Of a stretch of DNA of 64,000 nt, positions 20,276-32,100 are shown piece by piece. Each line of letters begins with the position of its first letter. Within the stretch, counting starts at the first letter, position 1. Location of the stretch: positions 57,547,112-57,611,111 of the forward strand of contig OX235265.1 in the NCBI GenBank assembly GCA_944472135.2, given 5' to 3'. Source of the DNA: Trichobilharzia regenti. Taxonomy: Eukaryota; Platyhelminthes; Trematoda; Strigeidida; Schistosomatidae. The notes beneath the pieces were generated by a model, which had not been told where the DNA came from, made no database searches, and was given only the letters and a program-made list of their open reading frames with translations. Position numbers and translations under genes: made by a program.

Positions 20276-21900
20276 GTAAGTTTGAAATAAAACTAGTTAA
20301 GGCCAGTGCAACTCATGGGCATCTTTATCTTGTTGCAGTTCTATGAATTTCAATAATGCATCAAGTACAAGTCTTTACAGTTTTACTCACTCACATTGTG
20401 GTAACATGAGTGAAAAGTGTCAGCAAGTATTCATAAATGATCTGTGCTTCTACCAATGTTCCCCAAACCTTGGTCCTTGGCTTGTCAAAGTCACAAGAAA
20501 AATTAGCAGCGAAAGAATGTATCACGTTCCTCTGTGTCAATCTGAATGTAATTACTGGTGGGATTCTTGCAAGAGTGATAGCACGTGTGTGACCAATTGG
20601 CACACACATTTTAATTGGTCAACTGGTAAAAAAATAATCAGTTTCAATTTATATTTTTGATTCAACTGAGTGTTTTTAAGTGTGATGTTAGCAATTTTCT
20701 GTTTTATATTTGTTATTCTTCCTAGGATATTTAAACTCATTTTCTTTAGAGGAACTCACTAACTTTTTAGTACTTCATGTACCAGATATTTAAAATCACT
20801 GTCAAATGCAAAGACAAGTTTTGCTGTTTCTATTTCGAACTTTCTTGGAAGGAGAACTCCTATTTCTGTGTGGAATAGGTTTTGACTGGATACAAAATAA
20901 ACCAATGCTTGCATTTAAGAGTTACTGATGAATTATCCCAAGTTAGACGTCAGTAAGGCAGAACAGTTTGACATCGTACTTTTAAGAGCTCATAGTCCAA
21001 AGAGGAAATGTCACTATCAAAGACTGGTCATTAGACAAATAACAATTTACTGTTTTAAGGGAACATTTTCTTATCAGAAAATTAGAGTGAATGCACTTCA
21101 TCTATTCTTTTGTATTTATAGAGTTCTTATCCCTTCGTTTTCACAAATATTTGACGGTTTGTAATAGACAAATGACATAACTGTACGTTTATCCTAGTTT
21201 AATACAGAGAAGTTTGGTTTTCTATCTCTAGGCAATGAATATGTTAATATAATGACCTGTTTTTCATCGAACAAATGGTTTGAAATGTTTCCCAGTCACT
21301 TCCTACGTTTTAATGTGCTTGTTTGTGGACCACATCTGTTGTATGAATATTAATGGTACTAGGTGGATAACCAAGCCTCAGTAGTCACAAAAGTTCTAGA
21401 CTTTTAATCCAAAGTGTGATGAATCTAGCCACAACCTTGCCATGCATACACTGTTAGTGAGATTAAAACCAGGTTGGAAAACGTTTTGGCTTTTTCTATG
21501 AATTCATATGATTTGTGACTGCTAGTTTTAAATACGTTGGTGTTACCTTAATGTTGTTCTCAGCCAACTGGGAAAGAATTACTGAAGACTCTGACTGATG
21601 CGGAGCAGATTCGTTCTTAATGATACAAAGTGTTTCCGCCACGCATTTTCATTAAGACTCTGGATATCCTGACTCATTTCCGTTTGAGTTTTTGTTTTCC
21701 TTCGATCTTTATCTATTTAACTTGAATTAGATTTCCCTTATTTACTTGTATGTATCGTTTTTCAAGGTCCGATACTTAGTGCAAAGTGACGTGTTGATAA
21801 GTTATTCAGGAATTAAATTGCTTACTTACCTGTAATGTAATTGCTCAAATAAATTTTGCCACAGATTTTTATCATAAATATATATATATATATATAATAC

Positions 21901-21952
<52 letters not shown>

Positions 21953-22847
21953 GTATTAACTTCACCTAGTTGCCTAGCTGGTATTAACCAAGGGTGAAGA
22001 GGAATAGCTCAGCGTGAGTCTAGAGATCCTACCCTGGAAAATCTGTCGAGCTGGTTCAGAAACTTCAACGCACAAGAAAAATATTAAAAACATAAAAACA
22101 AACTTATTTTTCACTGGAATTAGAGAGACAAAATGACGCGGGCTAGTGAAATCCTTCGGAGAGCGAGTCAGCTGATGTTTCTTTCTTTGATGAGAGCCAA
22201 CATAAGCACGGGGACAGTATTAATAACAAGTACTATATTGATACATTTCTTAGAGTACTACCTGGGTAACAGGTCATTTGTAGATGGATGGAATTTCGAA
22301 ATCGTGATACACTGGCTGTTGTGCGTTTCAGGCAGTGTACTATAGCTCATTCAAAGCGATTTCATACAGCCTTGAATCTACAACCCAACAATGCAGTGAC
22401 AAGTTCAAAGAACAACAAGTTGAGCTACACTGAAAAAAGATAAACAACAGCTTGCAAGCTTTTATTTTAAAGTTAGACAGTATACTTCTCAAAATACCTT
22501 TTGTACAAATAACCCTATGACTTTTGCTTATTTGAATTAATTTTTAAGGAACAAACGTGTGTCCACAATCGAGTTCTTGTAGTACCATTCAGTCAATATT
22601 CAAAGATGCCAAAACGTTTTGTGAATCAATATGGGATGATGGATTCAAGGTAGTACCGGACAACGAAAATTCTGGTTGCATGGTGTTCAACGAGAGATCA
22701 GGAGTCTCTATCATAGAGAACAACAGAATAGTAGCTCAAAGAAGGGCCACGGAAATAATTGGTCTTCTAAATGGCACTTGTAGATCTTCAATAATGAACA
22801 CATTATTGCTGCTACCTTTGTTATTTGTAATGATCGGACACCTATAA
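20096..22847 (+). CDS. Folate-receptor-family protein, GPI-anchored (three exons)
   Basis: Exons 20096-20275, 20307-20625 and 22549-22847 join in frame (phases 0 and 1) to 265 residues, close to the 250-260 of vertebrate folate receptors. A hydrophobic signal peptide (about residues 1-23) is followed by the N-terminal motif NLCLDGKYHKDRP, a CNSW...CC pair, HCGNM...C...CFYQCSPNLGPW, then VPLC, WWDSC, NWHTHFNW and FCESIWDDGFKV. The tail (STLLLLP-like, LLLLPLLFVMIG) is a GPI-attachment type signal after an NGT glycosylation site. Family members bind folates (or, in relatives, other ligands) at the outer cell surface. The Asp that anchors the pterin ring in human FOLR1 and three binding-pocket Trp are kept, but several other pocket residues are changed (W to H, W to I, R to S, K to T), so the ligand is uncertain. 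Confidence 0.88.
20307..20625 (+). CDS. Folate-receptor-like gene, exon 2
   Basis: 319 nt, phase 0 in and 1 out. Starts exactly at the first Cys of the C-x2-W...CC motif, the same place as an exon border in vertebrate folate receptors as I recall them. Holds most conserved Cys and Trp. Donor GTAAAA at 20626. Confidence 0.88.
21879..21958. repeat. (AT)n microsatellite within a palindrome
   Basis: About 70 bases of AT repeats, with an inner run bounded by inverted arms AATACAGTACTATAT and ATATAGTACTGTATT (to 21958). The whole can fold back on itself. Confidence 0.8.
21960..22215 (+). mobile_element. RTE 5' end fragment with SINE-like body
   Basis: Shares CTAGTTGCCTAGCTGGT-, CCTACCCTGG- and AGAAACTTCAACGCAC-like blocks and then GACAAAATGACGCGGGCTAG and CCTTCGG...AGTCAGC with 41790-42035, the 5' untranslated region of the RTE copy below. 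No RTE protein follows here. Confidence 0.55.
22549..22847 (+). CDS. Folate-receptor-like gene, exon 3
   Basis: 299 nt, phase 1 in. Contains the last Cys pairs (CPQSSSC, FCESIW), the NGTC site and the hydrophobic GPI tail, then a TAA stop at 22845-22847. Confidence 0.88.
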
Positions 22848-25754
22848 TGAACCTTCACCTGCACAAATGAGATAGGACTTGATCGTTATGGTTGAATGAA
22901 GATTATTCGGGCACTTTTTAATTTAATTTCAGAAATATTTTATAAAATATAGCGGAGTATTTTTGACGAATAATAATAATGCTTTGTCTTTATTTGTAAA
23001 TAGTGACAATAAGAACCAATCTAGGGATAAAATCTACGTAGTGTGAGTGAATAACTCATCACGGTTAAATATGGGAGCTGTTGTAATTGAAAAGATACAT
23101 GAAATGAATGAAGTGCTGGTAAATTTCAAAGACAAACATCTGGAACGTCGGACACAAATCTTTGGGAACAATTTTAACTGACCAAAAAATGCATTGAAGT
23201 CACCCTCCATTCAACTGACACCTAAATCAAGAATTTGGTTCGTAGTGGTTAAATATAATAACAAATTTACTTATTTTGAAGAATACTTTGTCTGGTGAAC
23301 TAGTTGGTGGTCTTAAAGACAGTAGACGGACCATATGGAATTTAGCAATCTAAATTTCCCCATTAGGATAATAAAAGAACACAGATTAAACAAATACATG
23401 TCTCTCTGAACCCATTTTGAACTGAAAATTCTTCGTGGTAACTGTTGCCGCTTGCTTAGCAATCATAGGAGTACAAACCTAGAGAACTGTGTTGGTACCT
23501 TCTAAAGAATGGTAAAGACTGAATTCTTTTACTCCATATCCATCAGTTGTGTCGATTTGCAACTCTTCAGTGGTTTTGTATTTCCTTTCCCCAAACATAT
23601 TGGTCAACACTCGAGAAGACGACGGTGAGATTGTTGAGACGTTCATCTTACATAACTGTCGCCAGAAACTGAATTACAAGTCGACATTGGAATGTCTAGA
23701 CTCCAAAGCTCGTACTTCACCTGCAGTTGAATTATACAGTTTGCAGTGAATTTTAAAGTGTTGTGGACAAGAATGGTTTAGCTATTGTTTTTTGTGAGTT
23801 TCGATACTAGTTATTAAGTAGCTGTATTTCCTTTGGACGATAGTATCGTATAAACCTTTCTTCTACATCGCCTGTAGGCATTTCTCTCCGCTGCCAACAA
23901 AGGAACTCTCAAAATCTTTTCAGGATAGCCTCACTCACATAATTTTCCTATTCTCCCTACTTCAAGGTTCCGGCAGTAAAGATTTTCCTAGCTCGAAACA
24001 TTGAAGTACTGATAAGATTTCATTTTTATACAAGAGCAACAAACAAACTGAGATGGGTGTATTGACCAACCTATACCTTCTTATGGAAAATACCCCGCCT
24101 AAAGCTGCTGCCTGCCTTTCATTTAGCAGGGAATCGCGAGACGATCTGGTATTCTTTCTTTGTTCCATATGTATATCTGGTTTTTAGATGGACCATATTA
24201 AACGGTTTTAAAAAACTGCAGAATTCTGATCTAGAATTTTTTAAATTGTATTCTCTTTGATTCTTGAAGCTATTCGGTATCCACGTTAGTTTGTCACTTT
24301 CTGCTCTATAAATGTGAGACACAGAAGGTGAAAGCAGAAAAAAAAAGTAACACAGGGATTAGTCGTGAAATGTTAAGTAAGTCCATCTATGAGCTTACAG
24401 AATTTCATCTACGAAAAAGGGTGGGGAATGTTATACATCCCACTCAGTGGCCTTTCTCGAAGAGCGATTATAGCTGAATTAAGATTAGATTGACAAAGGC
24501 TCAAGAGTGGTAGAAATAAAACGTGCCATTACTTCATGAAATTACTGCTTGCTGGTCGGCGTCATGTGTGCTATCTGGATCAAATCCTCATGATACTTAG
24601 CAGTCAATTAGTGGAGAATTCTTTTAAAATGGTCCACTCTTTATCAGCCATATTCTGAACGTTTTGATTACCAGCTTAAATTATGCTGACGCACACCTTA
24701 TCCATTACATTTCTGTTTTCTACTTCGTTGTATGCTTTTTGGAATTGTAAATAACTTGTCAGTCAATCTGAAAAAAACGCTTATGAAATTACAGATTATG
24801 TCCTGTACTTCCCATTGCTGAGTAGATCTGGAGTATATTACGTAAAATAAGCTATTCATAAAATATCTGATGTCAGCAGCTATTAAACCCACGGCTAATT
24901 TTTTGGTATGTACAAGTCACTTAAACAAAGCCATGTGATAGGTCGAATTTCTGATCGATGAAAGAAACCCATGTTCAAAACCAATCCCATTCATTTTTTA
25001 ATTCTCTTTGGGTGACATTAATCCTGTCCCCTATAATGATTTGTTTCATTTGACGTTAAACTGATAATATTGCGCAGGGTTTGTTCATCTGTATGAGTAC
25101 TAGTCCTACTTGTTGCATAATCTGTCCAACTACAAAATTTTTGATCTTATTTATTTGAGGTTTTTCTAACCTATAAAAACATACACTACACTACAGAGAA
25201 TGGAGATGTGGCCTATTGAGTCTGAGCAATCAACTTTCAGCCAATCAGCTAGAGGTTCAGATTTCACTCCATTTAATTCACCCCAAGCGGTATATCACCC
25301 CTCACATACAATAACTGCGGTTCACAATCCGGGTAACTTGGTTCTTCTACCTAACTAACACTGAAGCGAATAAGTACAAAAATAAGTTACTATAAAATTA
25401 GAAATGAACTATGTGTTGTTGTTTCTGACTTTCATTCACTTATATGTGTGTTAAGCTAACAACAACAATATCAACAACAAAAGAAGCAGTGAAGAGTTAA
25501 AGTCAAGTCAACAAGAAAAAAATAATAGATCACAGTTTTAAATACTGATTAATGAGGAAGCAAAAATAAGACGAAAAAAAGTATAAATCTGATGATTTTG
25601 TTTGCTTAAAGGGTTACATCAAAGGACTTTTAATTTTACACCAAAATCACAAAGAATCTTACAAAAAAAACTTCACTTAATATTAGATATTATCCAAAAA
25701 ATATCGACCATTCAAAAAAACAGCATCAGTTCATATTGTGAAACTTCAATAAAG
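22848..25754. other. Interval between two convergent genes
   Basis: 2.9 kb with short frames only. It includes the 3' untranslated regions of both flanking genes. I see no mobile-element signature. A minus-strand AATAAA at 25150-25155 could serve the DDHD gene, but it lies 600 bases from the stop. Confidence 0.4.
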
Positions 25755-26155
25755 TTAATGAGAATAATGAGGGTGACCAAAAGACGGTGGCTGTAAAAGT
25801 CCATGAGGTGGTGGTGGAGGTAGTGGTGGCATTTGAAAAGATGGTACACTCGTTGCTGCAGGATACGCTGTTGATTGTAAATTTGTACCTCCCAAACCAG
25901 AAATATTTGTACAAGGAGTGTACGTTGTATCACAAGTACCAGAGGCTACCAGTTGCCCAGAGGATGTCGGATGATATACTATTCCAGTTGTTGGCACTAC
26001 TGCAGGACATTGCATTGTAGTTGGATTAAAACTGAGATTAGGAGGAGAAGTAGCAGGTGGATAGACCATTGAAGTTGGTTTACGATGAGCATAGGGTGGA
26101 ACACTCGGGTACTGTCGGAGTACTTGGGTTGAATTGCCACTTTTATTCAAGTATT
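25755..26155 (-). CDS. DDHD gene, exon 12 (last)
   Basis: 401 nt; acceptor TTTTTCCTAG. A Pro/Ser/Thr/Tyr-rich tail with a PPLPPPPP run, ending in a His/Tyr-rich terminus and TAA at 25757-25755. Unordered; polyproline runs may bind SH3, WW or EVH1 domains. Confidence 0.8.
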
Positions 26156-29100
26156 CTAGGAAAAAGGAAAAGAAAGTTTTTTATATGTGTTAAAAATGGT
26201 GAATTCACCCTAAGCTCTGGTTTAATCAGTTAGTCTGATAGAAAAATAAGACGTTTTGATTGTGTGAAAGAATAGGAGACCGGCTTATAATTGTACCCAA
26301 GTAAATTTTTCCAAATGAAGGGTAGGTATGTCGAATATAATCTATCATGGAAGTTCTCATACTATATGCATCGACACACATTTTGTAGTTCAACAAACAG
26401 CTCAGAAAGCAAAATAAAAGAATGCAACACCAAGTGTAAAGTATGAGTCTCATTGAACAGAAGGAACAACAAAATCTCAGGCAATCAGAAGATAAAAATT
26501 AGTTAATTAAAACTGCCATTACTGGTTAACCCAGCAGTTTGCTGCACTTTTTTGATTGTGGAAAATGACCGTTGAATTTGAAGAGGCTGGCCGTCTTGGA
26601 CCGTCGGTTTGAGTCCCACCTCTCTGTGAATAAAACAACAAAACATCCAGGACACCCATAACCTGAAATGAATATATATATATACAAAGAAACACTGACT
26701 CACCCGGAGGATTGCAACTGTATGCTTGTGAAGCGGAATACCTTTGAGTTGAATTATCAATTGATGATAGAGAATCTGTAGAGAGATGCTGATGTCCGAC
26801 TGGTGGTTGGAAGTAAGAACTGCTAGGAACCCCACTAACAGCTACGGTAGTAGTATCGGCAGCAGCAGCAGTGGTGGTGGTGACTGAGGATGGCAAGAAA
26901 TATGATGCTGATATTTGTGCTGGATTCTTAGCAATGCATGAAAGATTATCAGTGCTGATAGTTTCCGCAGCACTTGTCAACATTGCAGCATTATTTTGAT
27001 TGAAGGTATTCGGCGGTGCTATATGATCAAACTGTGAAGGCGAAGGTATTTCATCAGGACTTATATTTCTGCATACAGCTGATGCAGCAGTCGAATGAAC
27101 AGGAGGCGATGACCGCGTAGAAGCAGGGGGAGGGGGTGGGGGTGGAGGAGACAATGCTCCTACACGAATTGTATTTTGAGGGATATCCTTCTGACCGGGC
27201 ATTATAGGCACTATACCCTGTTCAGAATAGGCTTCGGTTAGTATGAATAATACAGTATCTATTGAATCCCAGTAAGCTGCATGACTTGTCAGTGCAAAGA
27301 GATATTCATTGAAACTTTCTAATGGAGCTTCCTATTGTAGGTAGGGAAGAAAAATTCAAAAGTTGGTGTATTACCCAGGGCACACAAATCGACTGTATGA
27401 TAAACATAAAAACAGAATACCATAAACTCAAAGGCGAAATATTTCACATGTGTGAAACGTTTTCCTGTTATGCCTCTAACGTATTTGGTAAGCAAAGTTA
27501 GACGACAGACCTTTACTCGGAGTAAATAAGAATAATTTAGGTAAAACAAAATGTAAGAATCCTGAACAAGTTCTTCACTTTAAAATATTGCAAAAATAAC
27601 TCCCAGCTCTAAACTCATTCAAATAAATATCGGTTAGATTCAGCAGGTAGAGTTAAGAGCTTTCTTCCCGTTTTAACTTCATCATTACCTGAATGAAAAC
27701 CGACTGAGCATCTCAGGGTCTATTCTACTGGATAACTGTTTTATTGTATTGTGTTTTGAAGACAATAAAATTTCGGCTTAATGGTGCTCACCAGTTTAAC
27801 TATTAAAGTATCTACCGAACTGACTGGAACATGTTCTAAAACAAGCATACATAAACTACTTCAACATATCATGCCAACAATATTGTTAAATAAGGTGAAA
27901 ACTAAGGAAATTTTAGACCAACAAACAGCGCTCAACGAATTTATTGATCAGTGGTAGCGTAGGCTGTGTACAGAAGTGAACATAAGATCTGTAAACACAA
28001 AAATCGACTTCTCGAGGATATACCCGAAATGAATTAGAATCAACCAAACTTATATCTATCTGTCTGTAATAAACTAGACGACATATTACAAAGTAAATTG
28101 CAAAAAACAGAATTATTCCCAAACAATTATTACATTACATATGCATATGTAATATTAAACACACCTGCAAGACATAATCCATACGTCTGCCTTGATTAAG
28201 TTGACTATTAAAAGTTACATCTTCATCAATTAAATTACGATAAGTAGTTGAGCCATCTTCACAAGCACCTGAATCTTCTGACTCACCATCAACTTCATCA
28301 CCAACCCCACTGCGTAAACTATCACCATATGCAATAGACGACTCAGATCTAGGCGGGTAACAATCACCAGTGGACGATTCACTTGATGCACCAATAAATC
28401 TGTATATATACACAACAGGTAGATATGAAAAAAGTAACCACTTTTTACGATTTCCTATTAAACCACTAATAATATTGATATTGATAAAGCCCAGGGTGTT
28501 CTGCGTCTCCTGAACAAAACTACAAGTACTGTGACATGAATTCTCACTCACCTGTTATGTGTTATGTCATTTATATTGAAGAAAGCATATTCACTCTTCA
28601 ACGTGGTCGAATTATTCAGAATTCCTCCTTTTGTTGAATTGTTCCATCCGTTTACAAAATTATTTTCATTTAATATCATACTATCCTGTTCATTCCCTTT
28701 GTCATTTTGTAGACTTGTAAACTGTAACACTTTAAATTGAGTTACATCACTAATAATCTTTAGCCATTGGTTCTTAACGTCTCGACCACCTTAGCCTAGG
28801 AGTCTATACTTTACTATGCTGGTCAAACCAACAGACAATACCTTATGGATCAGATTGTGAAGTTGCGACGACTGAGAAATGCGTCACAAATGCCAAGTCA
28901 TCGCCTTCCCCGTCGAGCAATGATAGCTGGTATAGAATTAAGTTGTTTGGTCAAATCATGACTTTGCACCAATCCATGAAGTCTTCAGATGTTAGGTTGA
29001 GCCGACCACGAACAATGCTTGGTTTCGGTCCTCGAGACTCTAAGAATTAATGGCTAGAGAATGTTAGTGATATGGTTCAAAATCGTTTATGATAGTGCAA

Positions 29101-32100
29101 ATATAATGTCCCATATTCATTAAGCCCCCATATTTCACCCGTACATTCCTCCTAATTATGGTCCCTTTGAATTTTAGTGTGCTATATAGAGTGTGAGAAC
29201 TTAAACTGCTGCACTTTTGTGCAAAGTTTAACTTTGAAAAGTCAGTCCAAATAATAAAGTTTAAAAAGGTTACTTATACTAGAAAATTAAACTTAACCTA
29301 TTGCGCATAAAAACCGACAGTATGAGTGGATATCGGTTGAAAATCAAGTTTGTTTCCTAGATAGAAAATTCACTGTTTCAAATACTTAGACCTTGTTGGC
29401 ACTAAATATGCAGACCAACTATTGATATTTATTTTCGGAAACAGTAATTCTGTTATTTCTATTAGTCGATTTTGTCTTCGATACTATTGAAAAAGCCAGA
29501 CTCATACAATACGTTAGAAAATGTTGGTAAACATCCACTGTCATGATCTTCCTTCCTTCCTTTCGCCAAAAACCACAACTACACCTCGACATTTTGCTAT
29601 GAACAGGATGGGTTTTCAAGCTTATAATTATAGGATGACACAAAACATACTAGATCACACGGAGATTAATTAAACAACAACAGCAATAAAAAGAGGATTA
29701 GCAAATTATTATGCAATATACAGAATTTTACTATTCTAAAAATTGTAGTTACCTACCTATGAGCCAAAGCAAATTCATGTAGACTACGCCAAGTTGACTG
29801 AACTGAACTGTATAGCTTACTTTTTAACTCAGAACCAACCCAGGCCAAATTATCTTTCAATTGTAAGTGTATACGTTTACGACCTTTATGATGAGGGATA
29901 AGAATAGCTTTTTGCTGAAGAGAAAAGAAATTAACGAACAAATATGTGCCATGGTATGAAGTCACAAAAAGAGCAAATTTAAACGTTGTTATTCAGTCAC
30001 AACCAAATGCAAAAGTAGAGTGTACTTAACCCAATGAGTCACTTCTCTCCAGTTCATCTTTTACAACTAACTATTTGACTAGTATCATCATCTCTCACAC
30101 GTCAACTGTGACTGTCATAAACCCAAAGATGAAAGAACCGACATTGTCTACAAGATGAATTGTAACAAGTATGAAAAATATACTGGTCAAAGTAGCCATT
30201 CACTTTGTCTTCGCATCATGAAAATAAACTACTTGTCAAAAGATATGATAACCACTACCTCATATCAATCTATGCAGAGAACTATTACGGACATCAATTC
30301 AACTGGAAAAATGTACAAATCTTAGACAAAGTAGACATTATGAATGCAAAAGAATTCCTAGAAACCTGGCACTCAAACCAATCTGCAATCTACACATACA
30401 CACACATAGATTTAAATTTCATCTATCAAACAATTGAAAATGTTACGTGTACAAATATTAGGTCAATATAGATGAACAAGTGTAAGAAAATCTCCATGGA
30501 AAACTAATCACATTCATGGTGGTCGAGAGAGCCAGTTATTATAATCATGAAGAATTCTAAAAGCTCACTTCCTATTGAAGTTAGAACTGAAAATGTTGTC
30601 TAGAAAGACAAAGAGAACTTTCCAATTAAACCATGCAGTTCAGGAAAGACAACAATATTCGTAGCATTTGTCAAAGTACATATATACATACTGACTGCAT
30701 AATTTAATGGGGATAAACAACTAGAATAATAATAATAATAATATAGACTTACTTGAAACTCTGAATCAATTAACATTTCCATCCGATAAGCAACTGGGTC
30801 GAATGGATGAAATATATTATAAAATGTTGAACATGTAGGTAGACGAAATTCTCTGCTCAATGTTCTTATCCCACGTGCAGTTAAAAACAATGGTATCGGT
30901 GAACCAAGTGTATACAAACCAGAAATATTAAAGCCTAATTGTGGATAATTCGGTAAAGCAATACCAAATCCAGCCGTAACATAATTTGCATTACTATTAT
31001 TATTGGCTTGGCTTAAACAGAAACGATGGTTCTCTAACCAAAATGATGTCAGTGTTGAATGTGGCGAGATAGCACCGACATCAGTTATATTTGTCGTTGA
31101 TAGCTGACAAGCTAGATCATTTGATGACGTAATTGTAGATGAATTCTCATCTGTTGTTGTTATTGTTTTATTCTTATTAGTTTTATCCAATTTAATCAAT
31201 GAATGTATAATATTGTGTATTTGGTCAACATTTAATCCATTCTGTAGTAATAACTGACTCAGATGGCTGAGATTATTATCAGCGTTATTTGATGATAAAT
31301 TTAACATTGAATCCAACTGGCATTTAGCAGAATCAATGTCACTGTTTATCTTTCTTTTAGTATGACCTTTGCTACTATTATTATTTTGATTATAGTCAAC
31401 TATAGACCATCCATCCATATCATTTTGACCAGATGTACTGCTATGTTCACTTTTATTCTCTTCATTTATTGGTGTATTTAATGTGAATGTATTATCATCT
31501 TTCACTGGACAAGTTGACAACATTGAGAAAACAGCTGTAGAATTGTTAACATTGCTTGAATTATTACTACTGTTACTGGAAGTAATGAAAATATCTGTAG
31601 TTTTAGTACTACTACCACTAGTGCTGGTAGTAGTAGTATATGTTGTTCCAGAGGTGGATGAAGTTATACCTGTTGTCAGGTTGGCTTTAACTAACACGTC
31701 ATTAAGTAATTCATCGACATAATCTACCTCACCCATTGTTGTAGACTGTGTATCGGTGCTATGTGTAGTGACAACATTACTATCCACAGTACTATCGTAT
31801 GTTTCAGATAATGAATTTGATGATAATTGACCGGCTGTTGCAGTACACGATGGATTGTAAATATTTTGATGACATAATAAATCGAATGATATAACAGCAC
31901 CTAAACTATGACCAATAATAGATATATTACCCTGAATACAAAAAAACAACACAAAATATTAGGATAGAGCATTTCCATTTGCTGATATTAAGTAATAGAT
32001 AAATGACACTTAATCTACTGTTCATCAGTCACTAACCAGAGGTTAGTGATGTTCGGATGTTTCCCTAAAAATTCAGGACAAGTGGAGCCGACCAAGTCAG

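Larger units (their letters stand above)
20626..22548 (+). other. Intron 2 of the folate-receptor-like gene
   Basis: 1.9 kb. Contains an AT-repeat palindrome (21879-21958) and an RTE 5' fragment (21960-22215). Acceptor TTTTTAAG. Otherwise nothing recognisable. Confidence 0.75.

Noticed and set aside
20339..20660. Exon 2 of the folate-receptor-like gene starting at the ATG near 20343
   Set aside because: An acceptor at 20305-20306 brings in the conserved C-x2-W...CC motif in phase with exon 1.
28135..28551. A single 138-codon ORF as one exon
   Set aside because: Only 28165-28399 fits the splice sites and phase. The rest reads through introns.
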